Shown: one piece after another, positions 23,422 through 32,583 of the stretch
How the letters are laid out: the number at the start of each line of letters is the position of its first letter
Numbering within the stretch: the first letter of the stretch is position 1
DNA from: Nitrospira sp. SG-bin1
GTDB taxonomy: Bacteria > Nitrospirota > Nitrospiria > Nitrospirales > Nitrospiraceae
Assembly: GCA_002083365.1 (NCBI GenBank)
Contig: LVWS01000031.1
Location: 1 to 64,000 of the forward strand
Reading direction: 5' to 3'
DNA length: 64,000 bases
Made by a program: the position numbers and the translations under genes
The notes under the pieces: model-generated
Seen by the model: only the letters and a program-made list of their open reading frames with translations
Database searches by the model: none
Told to the model about the DNA's origin: nothing

Positions 23422-24477
23422 ATGAAACTGGTCCAAAAACGGTCGAAGAAAACGGGGCTCTCACCAGGGACGCTCATTCACATCGGCGAACAGCGGACCG
23501 AACCCGTGACCATCAACCTGTTCAATTACGTCGGTGCCCGGTGCGAGGAGCATGTTGTCACGGATGTGAAGGGCCTTCAACTGCCTGCCGACGAATCTGT
23601 CACGTGGGTGAATGTCGGTGGAGTCCATAAGGTCGACGTGCTGGAAGCCTTCGGCAAGCATTTCGGTCTCCACCCGCTGCTACTCGAAGACATCGCCAAT
23701 ACGGACCAGCGTCCCAAGCTCGACGATTATGAGACGTATTTCTTTCTCGTGATGAAGATGCTCACGAATTCGGAGCGCGGGGATATCGTGGTTGAACAAG
23801 TGAGTTTTGTCCTCGGGCGCAATTATGTCTTGTCGTTCCAAGAAAACGGGACCGACGTCTTTCGCTCGGTGCGGGATCGGCTGAGAGGCGGCAAGGGTCG
23901 TCTTCGGCAAAATGGGTCCGACTATCTGCTGTACGCGCTCATGGATGCCGTGGTCGACCAATATTTCGCCGTCCTCGAAATGCTCGGAGAGCGGATCGAA
24001 TCGCTGCAAGAACGGGTCATCTCCGACCCGAGACCGGATATCCTCAAGGATATTCACGCGCTCAAACGGCAACTGTTGTTCGTGCGCCGCGCCGTGTGGC
24101 CTCTCCGGGAAGCGATCAACAACCTGTCCCGCTCGGAATGTTCCTTTTTACATGAACCCACCAAGGTGTTCTTTCGAGACGTCTACGACCATGTCGTGCA
24201 GATCGTCGACACTATCGAGACGTTGCGTGAAATGGTCTCGGCGAGTCTCGACATCTACCTGTCCAGCGTGAGCTATCGACTGAACGCCGTCATGCGCGTG
24301 CTGACGGTCATCACGACGGTATTCATGCCGCTCACCTTTATCGCGGGCATCTACGGCATGAATTTCGAGTATATGCCGGAGTTGAAATGGACCTGGGGCT
24401 ATCCGATGGCGCTGGGCCTCATGGGAATCGTGGCGGCCGTGATGCTGATCGGGTTCCGCCGAAAGAAATGGCTGTAG
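23422..24477 (+). CDS. corA: CorA-type magnesium/cobalt transporter
   Basis: 351 residues from ATG 23422. A large cytoplasmic N-terminal domain is followed by two C-terminal membrane helices; the signature GMN lies at residues 312-314 (YGMNFEYMPELKW), between them, with a basic KK tail. Forms a homopentameric Mg2+ (Co2+, Ni2+) channel in the inner membrane. Length and layout are normal. Confidence 0.93.
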   Translation: MKLVQKRSKKTGLSPGTLIHIGEQRTEPVTINLFNYVGARCEEHVVTDVKGLQLPADESVTWVNVGGVHKVDVLEAFGKHFGLHPLLLEDIANTDQRPKLDDYETYFFLVMKMLTNSERGDIVVEQVSFVLGRNYVLSFQENGTDVFRSVRDRLRGGKGRLRQNGSDYLLYALMDAVVDQYFAVLEMLGERIESLQERVISDPRPDILKDIHALKRQLLFVRRAVWPLREAINNLSRSECSFLHEPTKVFFRDVYDHVVQIVDTIETLREMVSASLDIYLSSVSYRLNAVMRVLTVITTVFMPLTFIAGIYGMNFEYMPELKWTWGYPMALGLMGIVAAVMLIGFRRKKWL

Positions 24478-24486
24478 CCGAAACTG

Positions 24487-24828
24487 CTATTCTTGGACTT
24501 CCACTTTGTCCACGAAATACGTAGTGTCACCGAAACAAGTGGTCGGAATGTAGCGATACTCTTTGTAGTGTAAGATTACTCGCTTCCCCATGACCTCGGA
24601 GAGGTGCTGCGCGACCTTATCGTCCGAGATCGAAAACTGCCAAAGGACGGGAGCCGTTCCCGGCACGGTCGTCATGGCCAACTCTCCTTCATGGGTCTTA
24701 CAGAGCCAGCCCTTCGTGGAAAACTTTTGAATGTATCCCGCCCGGTTTCCATCGGAATAAGACCAGTTGAACACGACGATCAGGTACGCGGCACCGAGAA
24801 AGAGCAGGAGGGTCACGAACAGCTTCAC
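24487..24828 (-). CDS. Hypothetical membrane-anchored protein
   Basis: 113 residues, minus strand. An N-terminal hydrophobic helix (MKLFVTLLLFLGAAYLIVVF) anchors a small domain beginning SDGNRAGYIQKFSTKGWLCKTHEGE, a pattern seen in small bacterial proteins often mislabelled as 6-phosphogluconate dehydrogenase. Lies just downstream of leuD on the same strand, 15 bases away, so may share its transcript. Function unknown. Confidence 0.7.
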   Translation of the reverse strand: MKLFVTLLLFLGAAYLIVVFNWSYSDGNRAGYIQKFSTKGWLCKTHEGELAMTTVPGTAPVLWQFSISDDKVAQHLSEVMGKRVILHYKEYRYIPTTCFGDTTYFVDKVEVQE

Positions 24829-24843
24829 GGCAATCTCCTCGAT

Positions 24844-25473
24844 CTATGGATGAAGGTCGGTGAACAGCCACGGCGCTTCAGCCTTCCGTCGAACTTCATA
24901 AGACTTGATGGCGCCTTCGTGCTGAAGGGTGAGGCCGATCGAATCCAGTCCTCGATAGAGGCAATCCTTGCGGAACGGATCGATCTCGAACCGATACACG
25001 GCCTCCTTCGGAGTCGTCACTGTCTGCCGACCGAGGTCTACCGTGAGCTGGTATCCCACAGTGTCGAGGACCTCCTTGAGAAGGGCCGCTACCTCCCCGG
25101 CTTGCAAGACCACGGGCAAGATGCCGTTCTGGAAACAGTTATTATAAAAAATGTCCGCGAAACTGGGAGCAATGAGACAGCGGAACCCTTGATCCAGTAG
25201 GGCCCAAGGCGCATGCTCACGGGACGAGCCGCACCCGAAGTTGTCTCGCGTCACGAGGATGGAGGCTCCTTGATACCGGGGTTGGTTCAAAAAAAACGAG
25301 GGGTCGGGCGAACCGTCCGATCGTTTCCGCCAATCATAGAACAGCCCTTCGCGCAAGCCGGTGCGCTTGATCGTCTTCAGAAACTGCTTCGGAATGACCT
25401 GATCGGTGTCGACATTGACGCGATCGAGAGGCGCGACAAGTCCGGTGAGTGTCGTGAAAGGTTCCATGCGCAA
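24844..25473 (-). CDS. leuD: 3-isopropylmalate dehydratase small subunit
   Basis: 209 residues. Swivel domain motifs: DTDQVIPKQFLK near the start, FGCGSSREHAPWAL, and LIAPSFADIFYNNCFQNGILPV. Works with LeuC to isomerise 2-isopropylmalate to 3-isopropylmalate, and citraconate/citramalate in the pathway started by CimA. Its start abuts the leuC stop directly, indicating one transcript. Confidence 0.95.
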   Translation of the reverse strand: MRMEPFTTLTGLVAPLDRVNVDTDQVIPKQFLKTIKRTGLREGLFYDWRKRSDGSPDPSFFLNQPRYQGASILVTRDNFGCGSSREHAPWALLDQGFRCLIAPSFADIFYNNCFQNGILPVVLQAGEVAALLKEVLDTVGYQLTVDLGRQTVTTPKEAVYRFEIDPFRKDCLYRGLDSIGLTLQHEGAIKSYEVRRKAEAPWLFTDLHP

Positions 25474-26877
25474 TCAACTCCAGTGTCTGATATCCACAAA
25501 GTGGCCTTCGATGGCCGCGGCGACCGCCATGGCCGGGGAGACCAGGTGGGTGCGGCCTCCGGCTCCCTGGCGCCCCTCGAAATTCCGGTTACTCGTCGAG
25601 GCGCAGCGCTCGCCGGGCTTCAGTACATCCGCGTTCATCGCGAGGCACATGCTGCACCCGGCCTCCCGCCACTCAAACCCCGCTTCGCGGAACACCCGGT
25701 CCAGTCCTTCGGCCTCTGCCTGCTGTTTGACGAGCCCCGATCCCGGAACCACCATCGCATGCACGCTCTTGGCGACTTTCTTGCCCTTCGCCAAACCGGC
25801 CGCGAGCCGAAGATCTTCGATCCGCGAATTCGTGCAGGAGCCGATGAACACCTTGTCGATGGTGATGTCGGTGATCGGCGTATTGGGTGCAAGCCCCATG
25901 TAGGCCAACGCCCGTTCGGTGGCATGCTTGGTCTTCTCGTCCGACATCGTTCGGGGATCCGGAATTGTCTGATCCACACCAAGCACCATACCGGGACTGG
26001 TACCCCAACTGACTTGCGGCGCAATCCGTTCCGCATCCAATGTGACGGTCCGATCGTACGTAGCGTCGTGATCCGTGCTGAGTTGTCGCCATGCAGCGAC
26101 CGCCTGTTCGAACAGCGCTCCCTTGGGAGCAAGCGGTCGTCCTTTGATATAGGCGACCGTCTTGTCATCGGGAGCGACCATGCCCGCACGAGCCCCCCCC
26201 TCGATCGACATGTTACAGAGGGTCATACGCCCTTCCATGCTGAGGGCTCTGATTGCCGAACCGGTGTATTCGATGACATAGCCGGTCCCCCCCGCCGTGC
26301 CGATCTTGCCGATGATCGCGAGGATGATGTCCTTGGCGGAACAGCGATCGGAGAGCGATCCATCCACGCGAATTTCCATCGTCAGGGGCCGCTTCTGCAC
26401 CAAACATTGAGTGGCCAACACGTGTTCGACTTCGCTTGTGCCGATGCCGAACGCCAGGGCGCCGAAGGCTCCATGGGTCGAGGTGTGTGAATCGCCGCAG
26501 ACGATCGTCGTCCCCGGGAGGGTAAATCCCTGTTCCGGGCCGATGACATGAACGATGCCCTGGCGGGGGTCGCTCATGTTGAAAAGGGCGATCCCGAAAT
26601 CCTTGCAATTGTTTTCCAATGTTTGAATTTGAAGGGCGCTCACTTGATCGGCGATTCCCAGCCGCCGATCGGTGGTGGGAACGTTATGATCGGGCACTGC
26701 CAGTGTCGCGGCCGGTCGTCGTGGACGGCGTCCTGCAAGCTTCAATCCTTCGAAGGCCTGCGGGGAGGTCACTTCATGCACCAACTGTCGATCGATATAC
26801 AGCAATGTCGTTCCATCCGGTTCGGCCCGGACGACATGCGAATCCCAAATTTTGTCGAACAACGTCTTTCCAGCCAT
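25474..26877 (-). CDS. leuC: 3-isopropylmalate dehydratase large subunit
   Basis: 467 residues from ATG 26877, chosen because AGGAG lies just upstream and the family starts MAGKTLFDKIWD; the frame is open 10 codons further. [4Fe-4S] cysteines sit in GSCTNSR and CSMCLAMN, and VCGDSHTSTHGAFG is the aconitase active-site motif. Forms the dehydratase with LeuD. The cimA gene lies 30 kb away in this window. Confidence 0.95.
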   Translation of the reverse strand: MAGKTLFDKIWDSHVVRAEPDGTTLLYIDRQLVHEVTSPQAFEGLKLAGRRPRRPAATLAVPDHNVPTTDRRLGIADQVSALQIQTLENNCKDFGIALFNMSDPRQGIVHVIGPEQGFTLPGTTIVCGDSHTSTHGAFGALAFGIGTSEVEHVLATQCLVQKRPLTMEIRVDGSLSDRCSAKDIILAIIGKIGTAGGTGYVIEYTGSAIRALSMEGRMTLCNMSIEGGARAGMVAPDDKTVAYIKGRPLAPKGALFEQAVAAWRQLSTDHDATYDRTVTLDAERIAPQVSWGTSPGMVLGVDQTIPDPRTMSDEKTKHATERALAYMGLAPNTPITDITIDKVFIGSCTNSRIEDLRLAAGLAKGKKVAKSVHAMVVPGSGLVKQQAEAEGLDRVFREAGFEWREAGCSMCLAMNADVLKPGERCASTSNRNFEGRQGAGGRTHLVSPAMAVAAAIEGHFVDIRHWS

Positions 26878-27110
26878 CTGTGCTCCTGCGTTGTTATGCG
26901 AGGGCACATTATACAGAGAAGCCCCATGGTCTTGACAAGGTGCCTGTGCGTCTCTTTATGGGTCCGCAACACCTCGCTGAAACTCGTCTCATTCACCAAA
27001 GGCTCCAGCTTGTTTCTCCATAGCCTCATAAGCCTCATAGCTTGACACCCCCTTGCCTAGGCCGGTTGAAGCTTGCCCCGGTCTGTAAGACGTGTTACCA
27101 CATTACGCTT

Positions 27111-27596
27111 GTGGACACTGGCCCCGTGAATCCTGCGCCATGGACCGAACCCCGCATTGTGGAGTGGAGTCGCCGGCTGCTGGACAGTTATCGTCATTGG
27201 ACGGGACAAGACCTGATTGAGCGGGCGGCCGATTCTACCCACCAGGCACGCACGTTGTTCGAGGCCTCCTTTGTCGTTGTGTCGCATGGCTTGGAGCCGG
27301 ATCCGATTCTGAACTATGGCAATCGAATCGCCTTGGACCTGTGGGAACTGCCTTGGCGCCAATTCATCACGACGCCGTCACGGCTCACGGCCGAGGCCGA
27401 TGATCGGGCTGAGCGAGAAAGGATGTTGGAAGGAGCGAAACTCAATGGCTACTTCGCCGGATATCGGGGCGTGCGAATCTCTTCAACCGGAAGGCGATTC
27501 CTTGTTGAGCAAGCCCTGATTTGGAATGTGCTCGATCCAGCGGGACACGCTATCGGTCAGGCAGCGACGTTCTCTCGATGGTCACATGTGCCGTGA
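27111..27596 (+). CDS. MEKHLA-domain protein
   Basis: 161 residues from GTG 27111; the frame is open back to 27042, but there it starts on the TTG of a TTGACA hexamer, so the internal GTG is preferred. LWELPWRQFITTPSRLTAEADDRAERERML and GVRISSTGRRFLVEQALIWNVLD..G...GQAATFSRW are the hallmarks of MEKHLA proteins, PAS-related small sensors or ligand binders. Divergent from leuC. Role unknown. Confidence 0.75.
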   Translation: MDTGPVNPAPWTEPRIVEWSRRLLDSYRHWTGQDLIERAADSTHQARTLFEASFVVVSHGLEPDPILNYGNRIALDLWELPWRQFITTPSRLTAEADDRAERERMLEGAKLNGYFAGYRGVRISSTGRRFLVEQALIWNVLDPAGHAIGQAATFSRWSHVP

Positions 27597-27629
27597 TCGA
27601 GAAAGGAAGGAGATACGAGTCATTCCCGG

Positions 27630-28244
27630 TCAGGTCCAGAGTTCCAAGGGGCCGTGGTTTGCAATACCCCGCAGCAGGTCTTGAGCCGCAACAATGCCGA
27701 CCAGGCGGCGAGTTTGATCCAAAATCGGAACGGCATGAATCCGTTCATCCAACATGACGCGGGCGATCTCACGGATCTCCGTCACGGGTGTCGCAGAGAT
27801 AACGCGAGAAGTCATGATTTCCGCCACTCGCCGCCGAGCGGCCTGCCGCTTATCCGCCGCCGTGATAAGTTCCGGAACATGGCGGAGGAGATCACGATAG
27901 GACACCATTCCGACGAGGGTATCGTGCATCGATGTGATGGGAATGTGGTGGAACCCTTTGTGCGACATATTCGCCCAGGCATCAAGCAAGGTGCCGTCCG
28001 ACGGAAGAGAGAACACGGGCGCCCTCATCAGATCGCGTGCGAGGAGCGCAGGCTTCGGGTTGGATTGTTCTGCGCTCTGCTGTTGATATGCCGTTTGGGC
28101 TGCCAAGGCCGAGCGATCCAATGACGATGGATGTTGGTGGTGATGCTCCCGTTCGCCAGTGGAATCAGCACGGCCGTTCCGTGGACCGACCGGCTTGACT
28201 GGATACGTTTCCACCACTCCATTGACCGTCAGAATGATTGACAT
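27630..28244 (-). CDS. Tandem CBS-domain protein
   Basis: 204 residues from ATG 28244, with GAGGAG seven bases upstream. A variable N-terminal part (about 1-65) precedes two CBS motifs: ARDLMRAPVFSLPSDGTLLDAWANMSHKGFHHIPI and VAEIMTSRVISATPVTEIREIARVMLDERIHAVPILD. Such pairs bind adenine nucleotides and sense energy state. Target unknown; divergent from the cupredoxin-like gene across 420 bases. Confidence 0.82.
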   Translation of the reverse strand: MSIILTVNGVVETYPVKPVGPRNGRADSTGEREHHHQHPSSLDRSALAAQTAYQQQSAEQSNPKPALLARDLMRAPVFSLPSDGTLLDAWANMSHKGFHHIPITSMHDTLVGMVSYRDLLRHVPELITAADKRQAARRRVAEIMTSRVISATPVTEIREIARVMLDERIHAVPILDQTRRLVGIVAAQDLLRGIANHGPLELWT

Positions 28245-28666
28245 GCCGCGGCTCCTCAACTGCCATATCGGAACTTTCGGAAAACACTTAAGCCAGGTGG
28301 CGTCACAGAAGTGCTCCGGCGTCGTTCAATGCCCAAACCTCACAAAATCATCCATGGGATAGGGCCGGAGAACGATGCGCTGCTTCACATTCGGGTGAAA
28401 GTGTGCAGGTTCCTCGACAGGGGAGATAGCGGTGTGAGGACGGATTTGTTGTGTAACATCAGGGTCCTTGTCGCGATGGCAGTCCCAAATCGGTTGCTTC
28501 CATTTTGACCCCTATGTTATAAGGATCGCCTTGTGATGGGTTGAATAATTGGTGAACAGTATAGACAAAGGGTGCGCAGGACCAGTGTCGGCGTCCTCCA
28601 TAAGTTTGGCGTCACAGATTCGCAAGCCTCTGTTTGTCTCTTCTTAATATTTGCAAGGGGGTAGTC
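28245..28666. other. Divergent intergenic region
   Basis: About 420 bases without a gene between the CBS gene (minus) and the cupredoxin-like gene (plus). It contains TGGCGTCACAGA twice, at 28298-28309 and 28607-28618, each roughly 50 bases before one of the two starts. No clear -35/-10 pair stands out. Confidence 0.4.
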
Positions 28667-29143
28667 ATGGGCAAGACATTATCGGCGGTCTTTCTCGGCC
28701 TTGGAGTGGTGTTGGCCGGGGCTTCGGGCTCGTACGCGCTGCAAGCGGGAGGCGTAGAAACCGGCGATCTGGAAACCGGTTCTGTCGTCGGCCAGCCTTT
28801 CAAGGAACTGAGCGTGGATGCTTCGTTCTTTGCCATTGAAATTGGAAACATGAAGACCTGGTATCCACCGATGACCGTGATCGATTTCAAGTCTCGTCCC
28901 GGTGCCCCCGTTCTGTTGAAAGTGACGAACAATGCCGCTGCCGAACACGGGTTTCATCTGAGTGCGGCGGTCAACCAATCGGGACCGTTCGTTTTGGATA
29001 CCAAGTTAGTGCTCAAGCCGGGGGAAACCCGTTACATCGGCGTTCCAACCAGCGATTTGTTCTATGCGGCAGGGAGTGTTCTCGAATATCGTTGCCACTT
29101 GCATCCGGCCCATGTCGGCGGCAAGTTGCTGATGCTGAAATAA
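28667..29143 (+). CDS. Secreted cupredoxin-like protein
   Basis: 158 residues from ATG 28667 (AAGGGGG upstream; the TTG at 28634 is less likely). Signal peptide to about residue 25. The body ends in EYRCHLHPAHVGGKLLML, with HGFHLS earlier, resembling the Cys/His ligand loop of a type 1 copper protein (plastocyanin-like). Probably a periplasmic electron carrier or copper chaperone. Followed by a strong terminator, so transcribed alone. Confidence 0.75.
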   Translation: MGKTLSAVFLGLGVVLAGASGSYALQAGGVETGDLETGSVVGQPFKELSVDASFFAIEIGNMKTWYPPMTVIDFKSRPGAPVLLKVTNNAAAEHGFHLSAAVNQSGPFVLDTKLVLKPGETRYIGVPTSDLFYAAGSVLEYRCHLHPAHVGGKLLMLK

Positions 29144-29163
29144 GCCGTTCGATTCGGACCGAA

Positions 29164-29196
29164 AAGGCCTCGGTGACCTCACCGAGGCCTTTTTTA
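29164..29196 (+). terminator. Rho-independent terminator
   Basis: AAGGCCTCGGTGACCTCACC then GAGGCCTTTTTT: a near-perfect GC-rich stem with a T run, 20 bases after the cupredoxin-like gene. Confidence 0.92.
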
Positions 29197-29215
29197 TTTT
29201 CCGCTACGACGGCCA

Positions 29216-29257
29216 AAACAAAAGGGCCCTGGTGCCGTTCGGAACCAAGGCCCTCCG
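29216..29257 (-). terminator. Terminator of the ferredoxin gene
   Basis: On the minus strand AGGGCCTTGGTTCC pairs imperfectly with GGCACCAGGGCCCT and is followed by TTTTGTTTT. It lies just past the ferredoxin stop, facing the plus-strand terminator. Confidence 0.75.
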
Positions 29258-29275
29258 ATACATTCCATGCGAGAG

Positions 29276-29623
29276 TTAGTTTCTTACCCCGCTCCACACC
29301 TTGGCGGGATCAATGGCTTTGTCAGGATTCAGCGTCTTGGCCTTTTCGAGGAGCACGTCGGTCGCTTCGGGATAGGCCGGATCGGAAATGCAGCAATTGT
29401 CGACGGGGCACACGGCGGCACACTGCGGTTCGTCAAAGTGCCCGACGCATTCCGTGCAGCGATCATGCGCGATGACGTAAATATTATCGCCGACTCCTTG
29501 TCCATCGCCGACGTGATTGCCTTTGGTCTCCGCGTCACTTCTGGTTTCAAAGATTGCTTCATTCGGGCATTCCGGCAGGCATGCTCCACAAGAGATGCAT
29601 TCATCCGTAATCAACAACGCCAT
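29276..29623 (-). CDS. YfhL-type 2[4Fe-4S] ferredoxin
   Basis: 115 residues from ATG 29623, chosen for its AGGAGG site; the frame extends upstream but the N-terminus MALLITDECISCGACLPECP is that of the family. Two cluster motifs are present: C-x2-C-x2-C-x3-C near the start, and CTECVGHFDEPQCAAVCP with the extended spacing typical of YfhL/Alvin ferredoxins. The tail (DP..PEATDVLLEKAKTLNPDKA) is normal. Low-potential electron carrier in the cytoplasm. Confidence 0.92.
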   Translation of the reverse strand: MALLITDECISCGACLPECPNEAIFETRSDAETKGNHVGDGQGVGDNIYVIAHDRCTECVGHFDEPQCAAVCPVDNCCISDPAYPEATDVLLEKAKTLNPDKAIDPAKVWSGVRN

Positions 29624-29858
29624 GACCCAAGCCTCCTTCCCACTGCAAAAGACTATAAAAGCATTTAGAACATTGACAAGTTCCTGCGGCTCGCACCATA
29701 GTGCTTCCGTCGACAATATGGTGCGTGCGCACGCGGAAAGGCATTCTATTCCGTGATTCTTTTCCGAGTCAACTGAACGGAATCCGGTCAGAGGACCTAG
29801 CTCATTCTTGCGTCTGGGCCATTGGGCCCAGCTGAAAAACCCGCATCGCCCGTCATCA

Positions 29859-30359
29859 ATGGCATCCAATCAAGTCCAGGTCAGCGATCGAGAACAGAAG
29901 AAAAAGCGGATCATCATGATGATTCTGCTCGCGCTCCTCCTGATGAGCGCCTCGATGTTCTTGGTCGAACGCAAGGAGTCGAGCATCATCGTCGTCACGT
30001 TTCCGAGCGGCATCGAGCTGGAGGCCGAAGTGGCGGATACGCCGGAAAAATTGCTCTTCGGGCTTGCCTTTCGCGATGCATTGCCGCCGAACAGCGGCAT
30101 GCTTTATATCTTCGAGCAGAACGGGACCCATCGGGTGACGACCAAGGAATATCGATTCCCCATCGATATTCTCTGGGTGGACGAGAGCCATCATGTGGTG
30201 CATATGCTGGAACATGCAGACCCATGCGCGAAAGACCCCTGCCCGTTTTTCGGCCCTCCTCCCGAAGCGGTGCGGTATGTCATCCAAGCTGAATCAGGGT
30301 TCATTCAAAAAGCTCGAGTTGCAAAAAACGACGAGCTCAAGTATGCCCTTCGTATGTAG
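29859..30359 (+). CDS. DUF192 membrane-anchored protein
   Basis: 166 residues from ATG 29859 (start not firm; the frame is open back to 29808). A transmembrane helix (about residues 19-36) is followed by a DUF192 domain: VEVADTPEKLLFGLAFRDALPPNSGMLYIFE and FPIDILWVDE...VVHMLEHADPC. Its function is unknown. The next two genes are close behind and may be in the same transcript. Confidence 0.8.
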   Translation: MASNQVQVSDREQKKKRIIMMILLALLLMSASMFLVERKESSIIVVTFPSGIELEAEVADTPEKLLFGLAFRDALPPNSGMLYIFEQNGTHRVTTKEYRFPIDILWVDESHHVVHMLEHADPCAKDPCPFFGPPPEAVRYVIQAESGFIQKARVAKNDELKYALRM

Positions 30360-30386
30360 AGTCGACGGCGGCAAAGAGGGAAGCGC

Positions 30387-30707
30387 ATGATGGACGGATT
30401 CCAAAAGGTTGCACAAGTCGATGAATTGCCACCTGGAAAGTCGAAGGTGGTCAAGGTCAATGACCGCCCGATCGCCTTGTTCAACGTGGAGGGAAAGCTG
30501 TACGCCATTCATAACAGCTGTCCCCATGAGGGGGGACCGCTCATTGAAGGGAGGCTCAAAGGGCATGTCATTGCCTGCCCTTGGCATGATCTGGCCTTCG
30601 ATATCCGAAACGGGCAAGGCATCGACGGGGGCGGCTACTGCGTAGGCAGCTACGAAGTACGGGTGGACGGGAGCGATATTCTGATCGGTCCTCGGCGGAA
30701 AATATAA
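30387..30707 (+). CDS. Rieske [2Fe-2S] protein, ferredoxin-like
   Basis: 106 residues. C-P-H at Cys45/His47 and C-P-W-H at Cys64/His67 form the Rieske cluster; the protein has no membrane anchor, so it is a soluble Rieske-type ferredoxin such as those feeding dioxygenases or nitrite reductase small subunits. It starts at ATG 30387 behind GGAAGCGC. No oxygenase is adjacent. Confidence 0.9.
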   Translation: MMDGFQKVAQVDELPPGKSKVVKVNDRPIALFNVEGKLYAIHNSCPHEGGPLIEGRLKGHVIACPWHDLAFDIRNGQGIDGGGYCVGSYEVRVDGSDILIGPRRKI

Positions 30708-30760
30708 TCAAGGAATTCGGGCTGACCCAGTGTCTTCACGACGCGGATCAGGATATCGAC

Positions 30761-31102
30761 GTGAGTATCGCCAACATCGACCACAACCCGGCTTTGGACG
30801 ACGGCGACTGCCGCAGGGTGACCGTCGACCAACCGTTTGTCATTCGTCTATGGGAAGATCGCACCAGAGGCGAACAGTGGGTGCCGTCTTACGATCCCAA
30901 AGCGATGGCCCTGCTCGGCGATGAGTTCCTCCGCATCGCCAGCAATAACGCCGTGGACAATGGACAGCGTATCTTCGAGTTCAAAGCCGTGCAAGCAGGG
31001 GTGCATCAGCTGATTTTCGAAAAGCGCATGGGGTGGAAATTTACGGCGGAAGATCGACGGTTGTTTCGAATAGAAGCAGAGCCACCATCATCCGGGAATT
31101 GA
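30761..31102 (+). CDS. Chagasin-like (I42) protease inhibitor
   Basis: 113 residues from GTG 30761 with AGGA seven bases upstream. The beta-sandwich pattern RVTVDQPFVIRLWEDRTRGEQW and AGVHQLIFEKRMGWKF fits the I42 chagasin family of cysteine-protease inhibitors. There is no signal peptide, unlike exported family members. Fits the length; exact loops are divergent, so moderate confidence. Confidence 0.6.
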   Translation: MSIANIDHNPALDDGDCRRVTVDQPFVIRLWEDRTRGEQWVPSYDPKAMALLGDEFLRIASNNAVDNGQRIFEFKAVQAGVHQLIFEKRMGWKFTAEDRRLFRIEAEPPSSGN

Positions 31103-31106
31103 ACTC

Positions 31107-31946
31107 ATGCCCGATATCGCGTTCATCAACGGCCGCTTTCTTCCTTGGGACGAGGCGACCATTTCCATCGATGATCGAGGGTTCCAGTTCGGTGATGCCG
31201 TCTATGAAGTGATTCGGACCTATCGAGGACGGCCGTTCGAGCTCTCGGCGCATCTTGCGCGGCTGGATCGGAGTGCCAAAGAACTGTCGCTTCGGCAACC
31301 CTATACCAAGGACCAATGGACCGGGTGGATTCACCAAGGACTCAATCTGGCAGGGTACCAGGATGCCAAAATCTACATCCAGCTGACGAGGGGCCCAGCT
31401 CCGCGCGAACATAGTTTCCCCTCCGATGTTCTTCCCACGGTCGTGATGACGATCAGGGAGTTTCATCCCTTGGCGCCTGAAATCCGCCGTGCCGGCGTCA
31501 GCGCATGTACAAGGGAAGATCTTCGGTGGGGGCGCTGCGACATCAAAAGCGTCAATCTTCTGGCCAATGTCCTTGCCCGTGAAGAAGCGAAGAAGGCCGG
31601 CGTCTTCGAAACGATACTGATCAGGGATGGTTTTGTGATGGAAGGCGCGGTGAGCAATGTCATGGCTGTTCACGGCGGGGTTGTCCTGACGGCGCCCGAA
31701 GGGCCTCGAATTCTATCCGGCGTCACACGGACCGTGGTGTTGGAGTTGGCGAAGAACGAGGACGTCACGATCGAGGAACATTTCATACCCGTCGACATGC
31801 TGTACCGAGCGGACGAGGTATTTCTGACCGGGACGACGATCGAAGTACTCGGGGTGGTCCAAATCGATGGGAAAACCATCGGCTCCGGCCAACCGGGAGC
31901 GATCACAAAAACACTGGCTGCTCGTTGGGCATTGTTGACCGGATAG
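31107..31946 (+). CDS. Class IV aminotransferase (D-amino-acid / branched-chain type)
   Basis: 279 residues from ATG 31107. DDRGFQFGDAVYEVIRTYRGRPF and RCDIKSVNLLANVLA, with the PLP lysine in DIKS, plus LSGVTRTVVLELA and EVFLTGTT are fold-type IV motifs. The sequence is closest to D-alanine aminotransferase, which supplies D-glutamate for the wall; branched-chain activity is possible. It is the last gene before the terminator at 31992. Confidence 0.85.
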   Translation: MPDIAFINGRFLPWDEATISIDDRGFQFGDAVYEVIRTYRGRPFELSAHLARLDRSAKELSLRQPYTKDQWTGWIHQGLNLAGYQDAKIYIQLTRGPAPREHSFPSDVLPTVVMTIREFHPLAPEIRRAGVSACTREDLRWGRCDIKSVNLLANVLAREEAKKAGVFETILIRDGFVMEGAVSNVMAVHGGVVLTAPEGPRILSGVTRTVVLELAKNEDVTIEEHFIPVDMLYRADEVFLTGTTIEVLGVVQIDGKTIGSGQPGAITKTLAARWALLTG

Positions 31947-31991
31947 TGCCCTTGCTTTGCACCGGGGTGCATGGTATGGTTCACGTTCTGT

Positions 31992-32015
31992 AAGTGGGCC
32001 CATGCCCACTTTTTT
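31992..32015 (+). terminator. Terminator between aminotransferase and rimP
   Basis: AAGTGGGCCCATGCCCACTT followed by TTTT. It separates the class IV aminotransferase from the rimP operon. Confidence 0.88.
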
Positions 32016-32025
32016 GTTTGGACAC

Positions 32026-32532
32026 ATGTCAAAGAGAAATGGGTTGAGCATACCGGGCCAGGGTTCGCAGCCGGTGGCCGACCGATTGCGCGAAATCATT
32101 TCGCCGATCCTATGGACGCTCGGACTTGAGTTGGTCGATGTGGTGTGTGTGGGACAAGGTCCCCGCTCGGTCGTTCGCGTCCTGATCGATAAGTCAGGGG
32201 GAGTCAGTATCGCAGACTGCGAACAGGCACATAAGGCCTTAGGACCGGCGCTCGACGTCGCCGATCCGTTTCCCCACGCCTATACCCTGGAAGTCTCTTC
32301 TCCGGGTCTTGATCGGCCCTTCAAGAGATCGCAGGACTACCAACGAGCCATCGGAAAAGAGGTGAGCTTCAAGCTTCGGCAACCGCTCGAAGGGCAGTGG
32401 CGGATCACCGGACAGCTGGTACAAGCGGACGAGCAGGCGGTGGTCCTGTCCATGGGGTCGGCGCGAGCGCCTCAGACGGTGCGATTGAGCCGAGAGACGA
32501 TCGCCGAGGCGAAGCTGGTCGTGAAAGTGTAG
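32026..32532 (+). CDS. rimP: Ribosome maturation factor RimP
   Basis: 168 residues from ATG 32026; an upstream in-frame ATG lies in the terminator hairpin. LGLELVDVVCVGQGPRSVVRVLIDKSGGVSIADCEQAHKALGPALDV...YTLEVSSPGLDRPFKR is the RimP core. Helps 30S subunit assembly. First gene of the conserved rimP-nusA-infB group. Confidence 0.93.
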   Translation: MSKRNGLSIPGQGSQPVADRLREIISPILWTLGLELVDVVCVGQGPRSVVRVLIDKSGGVSIADCEQAHKALGPALDVADPFPHAYTLEVSSPGLDRPFKRSQDYQRAIGKEVSFKLRQPLEGQWRITGQLVQADEQAVVLSMGSARAPQTVRLSRETIAEAKLVVKV

Positions 32533-32583
32533 AGATCGAGAGTGAGAAATCATGAGCGGTAACCGGATGCAGGAGCGTGATGT

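Noticed and set aside
25213..26490. Plus-strand frame (425 codons) opposite leuC/leuD
   Set aside because: Antisense to two unmistakable genes; no recognisable protein.
27042..27047. TTGACA as a -35 element, or as the TTG start of the MEKHLA gene
   Set aside because: No fitting -10 at 16-18 bases, and the residues encoded before GTG 27111 are not MEKHLA-like.
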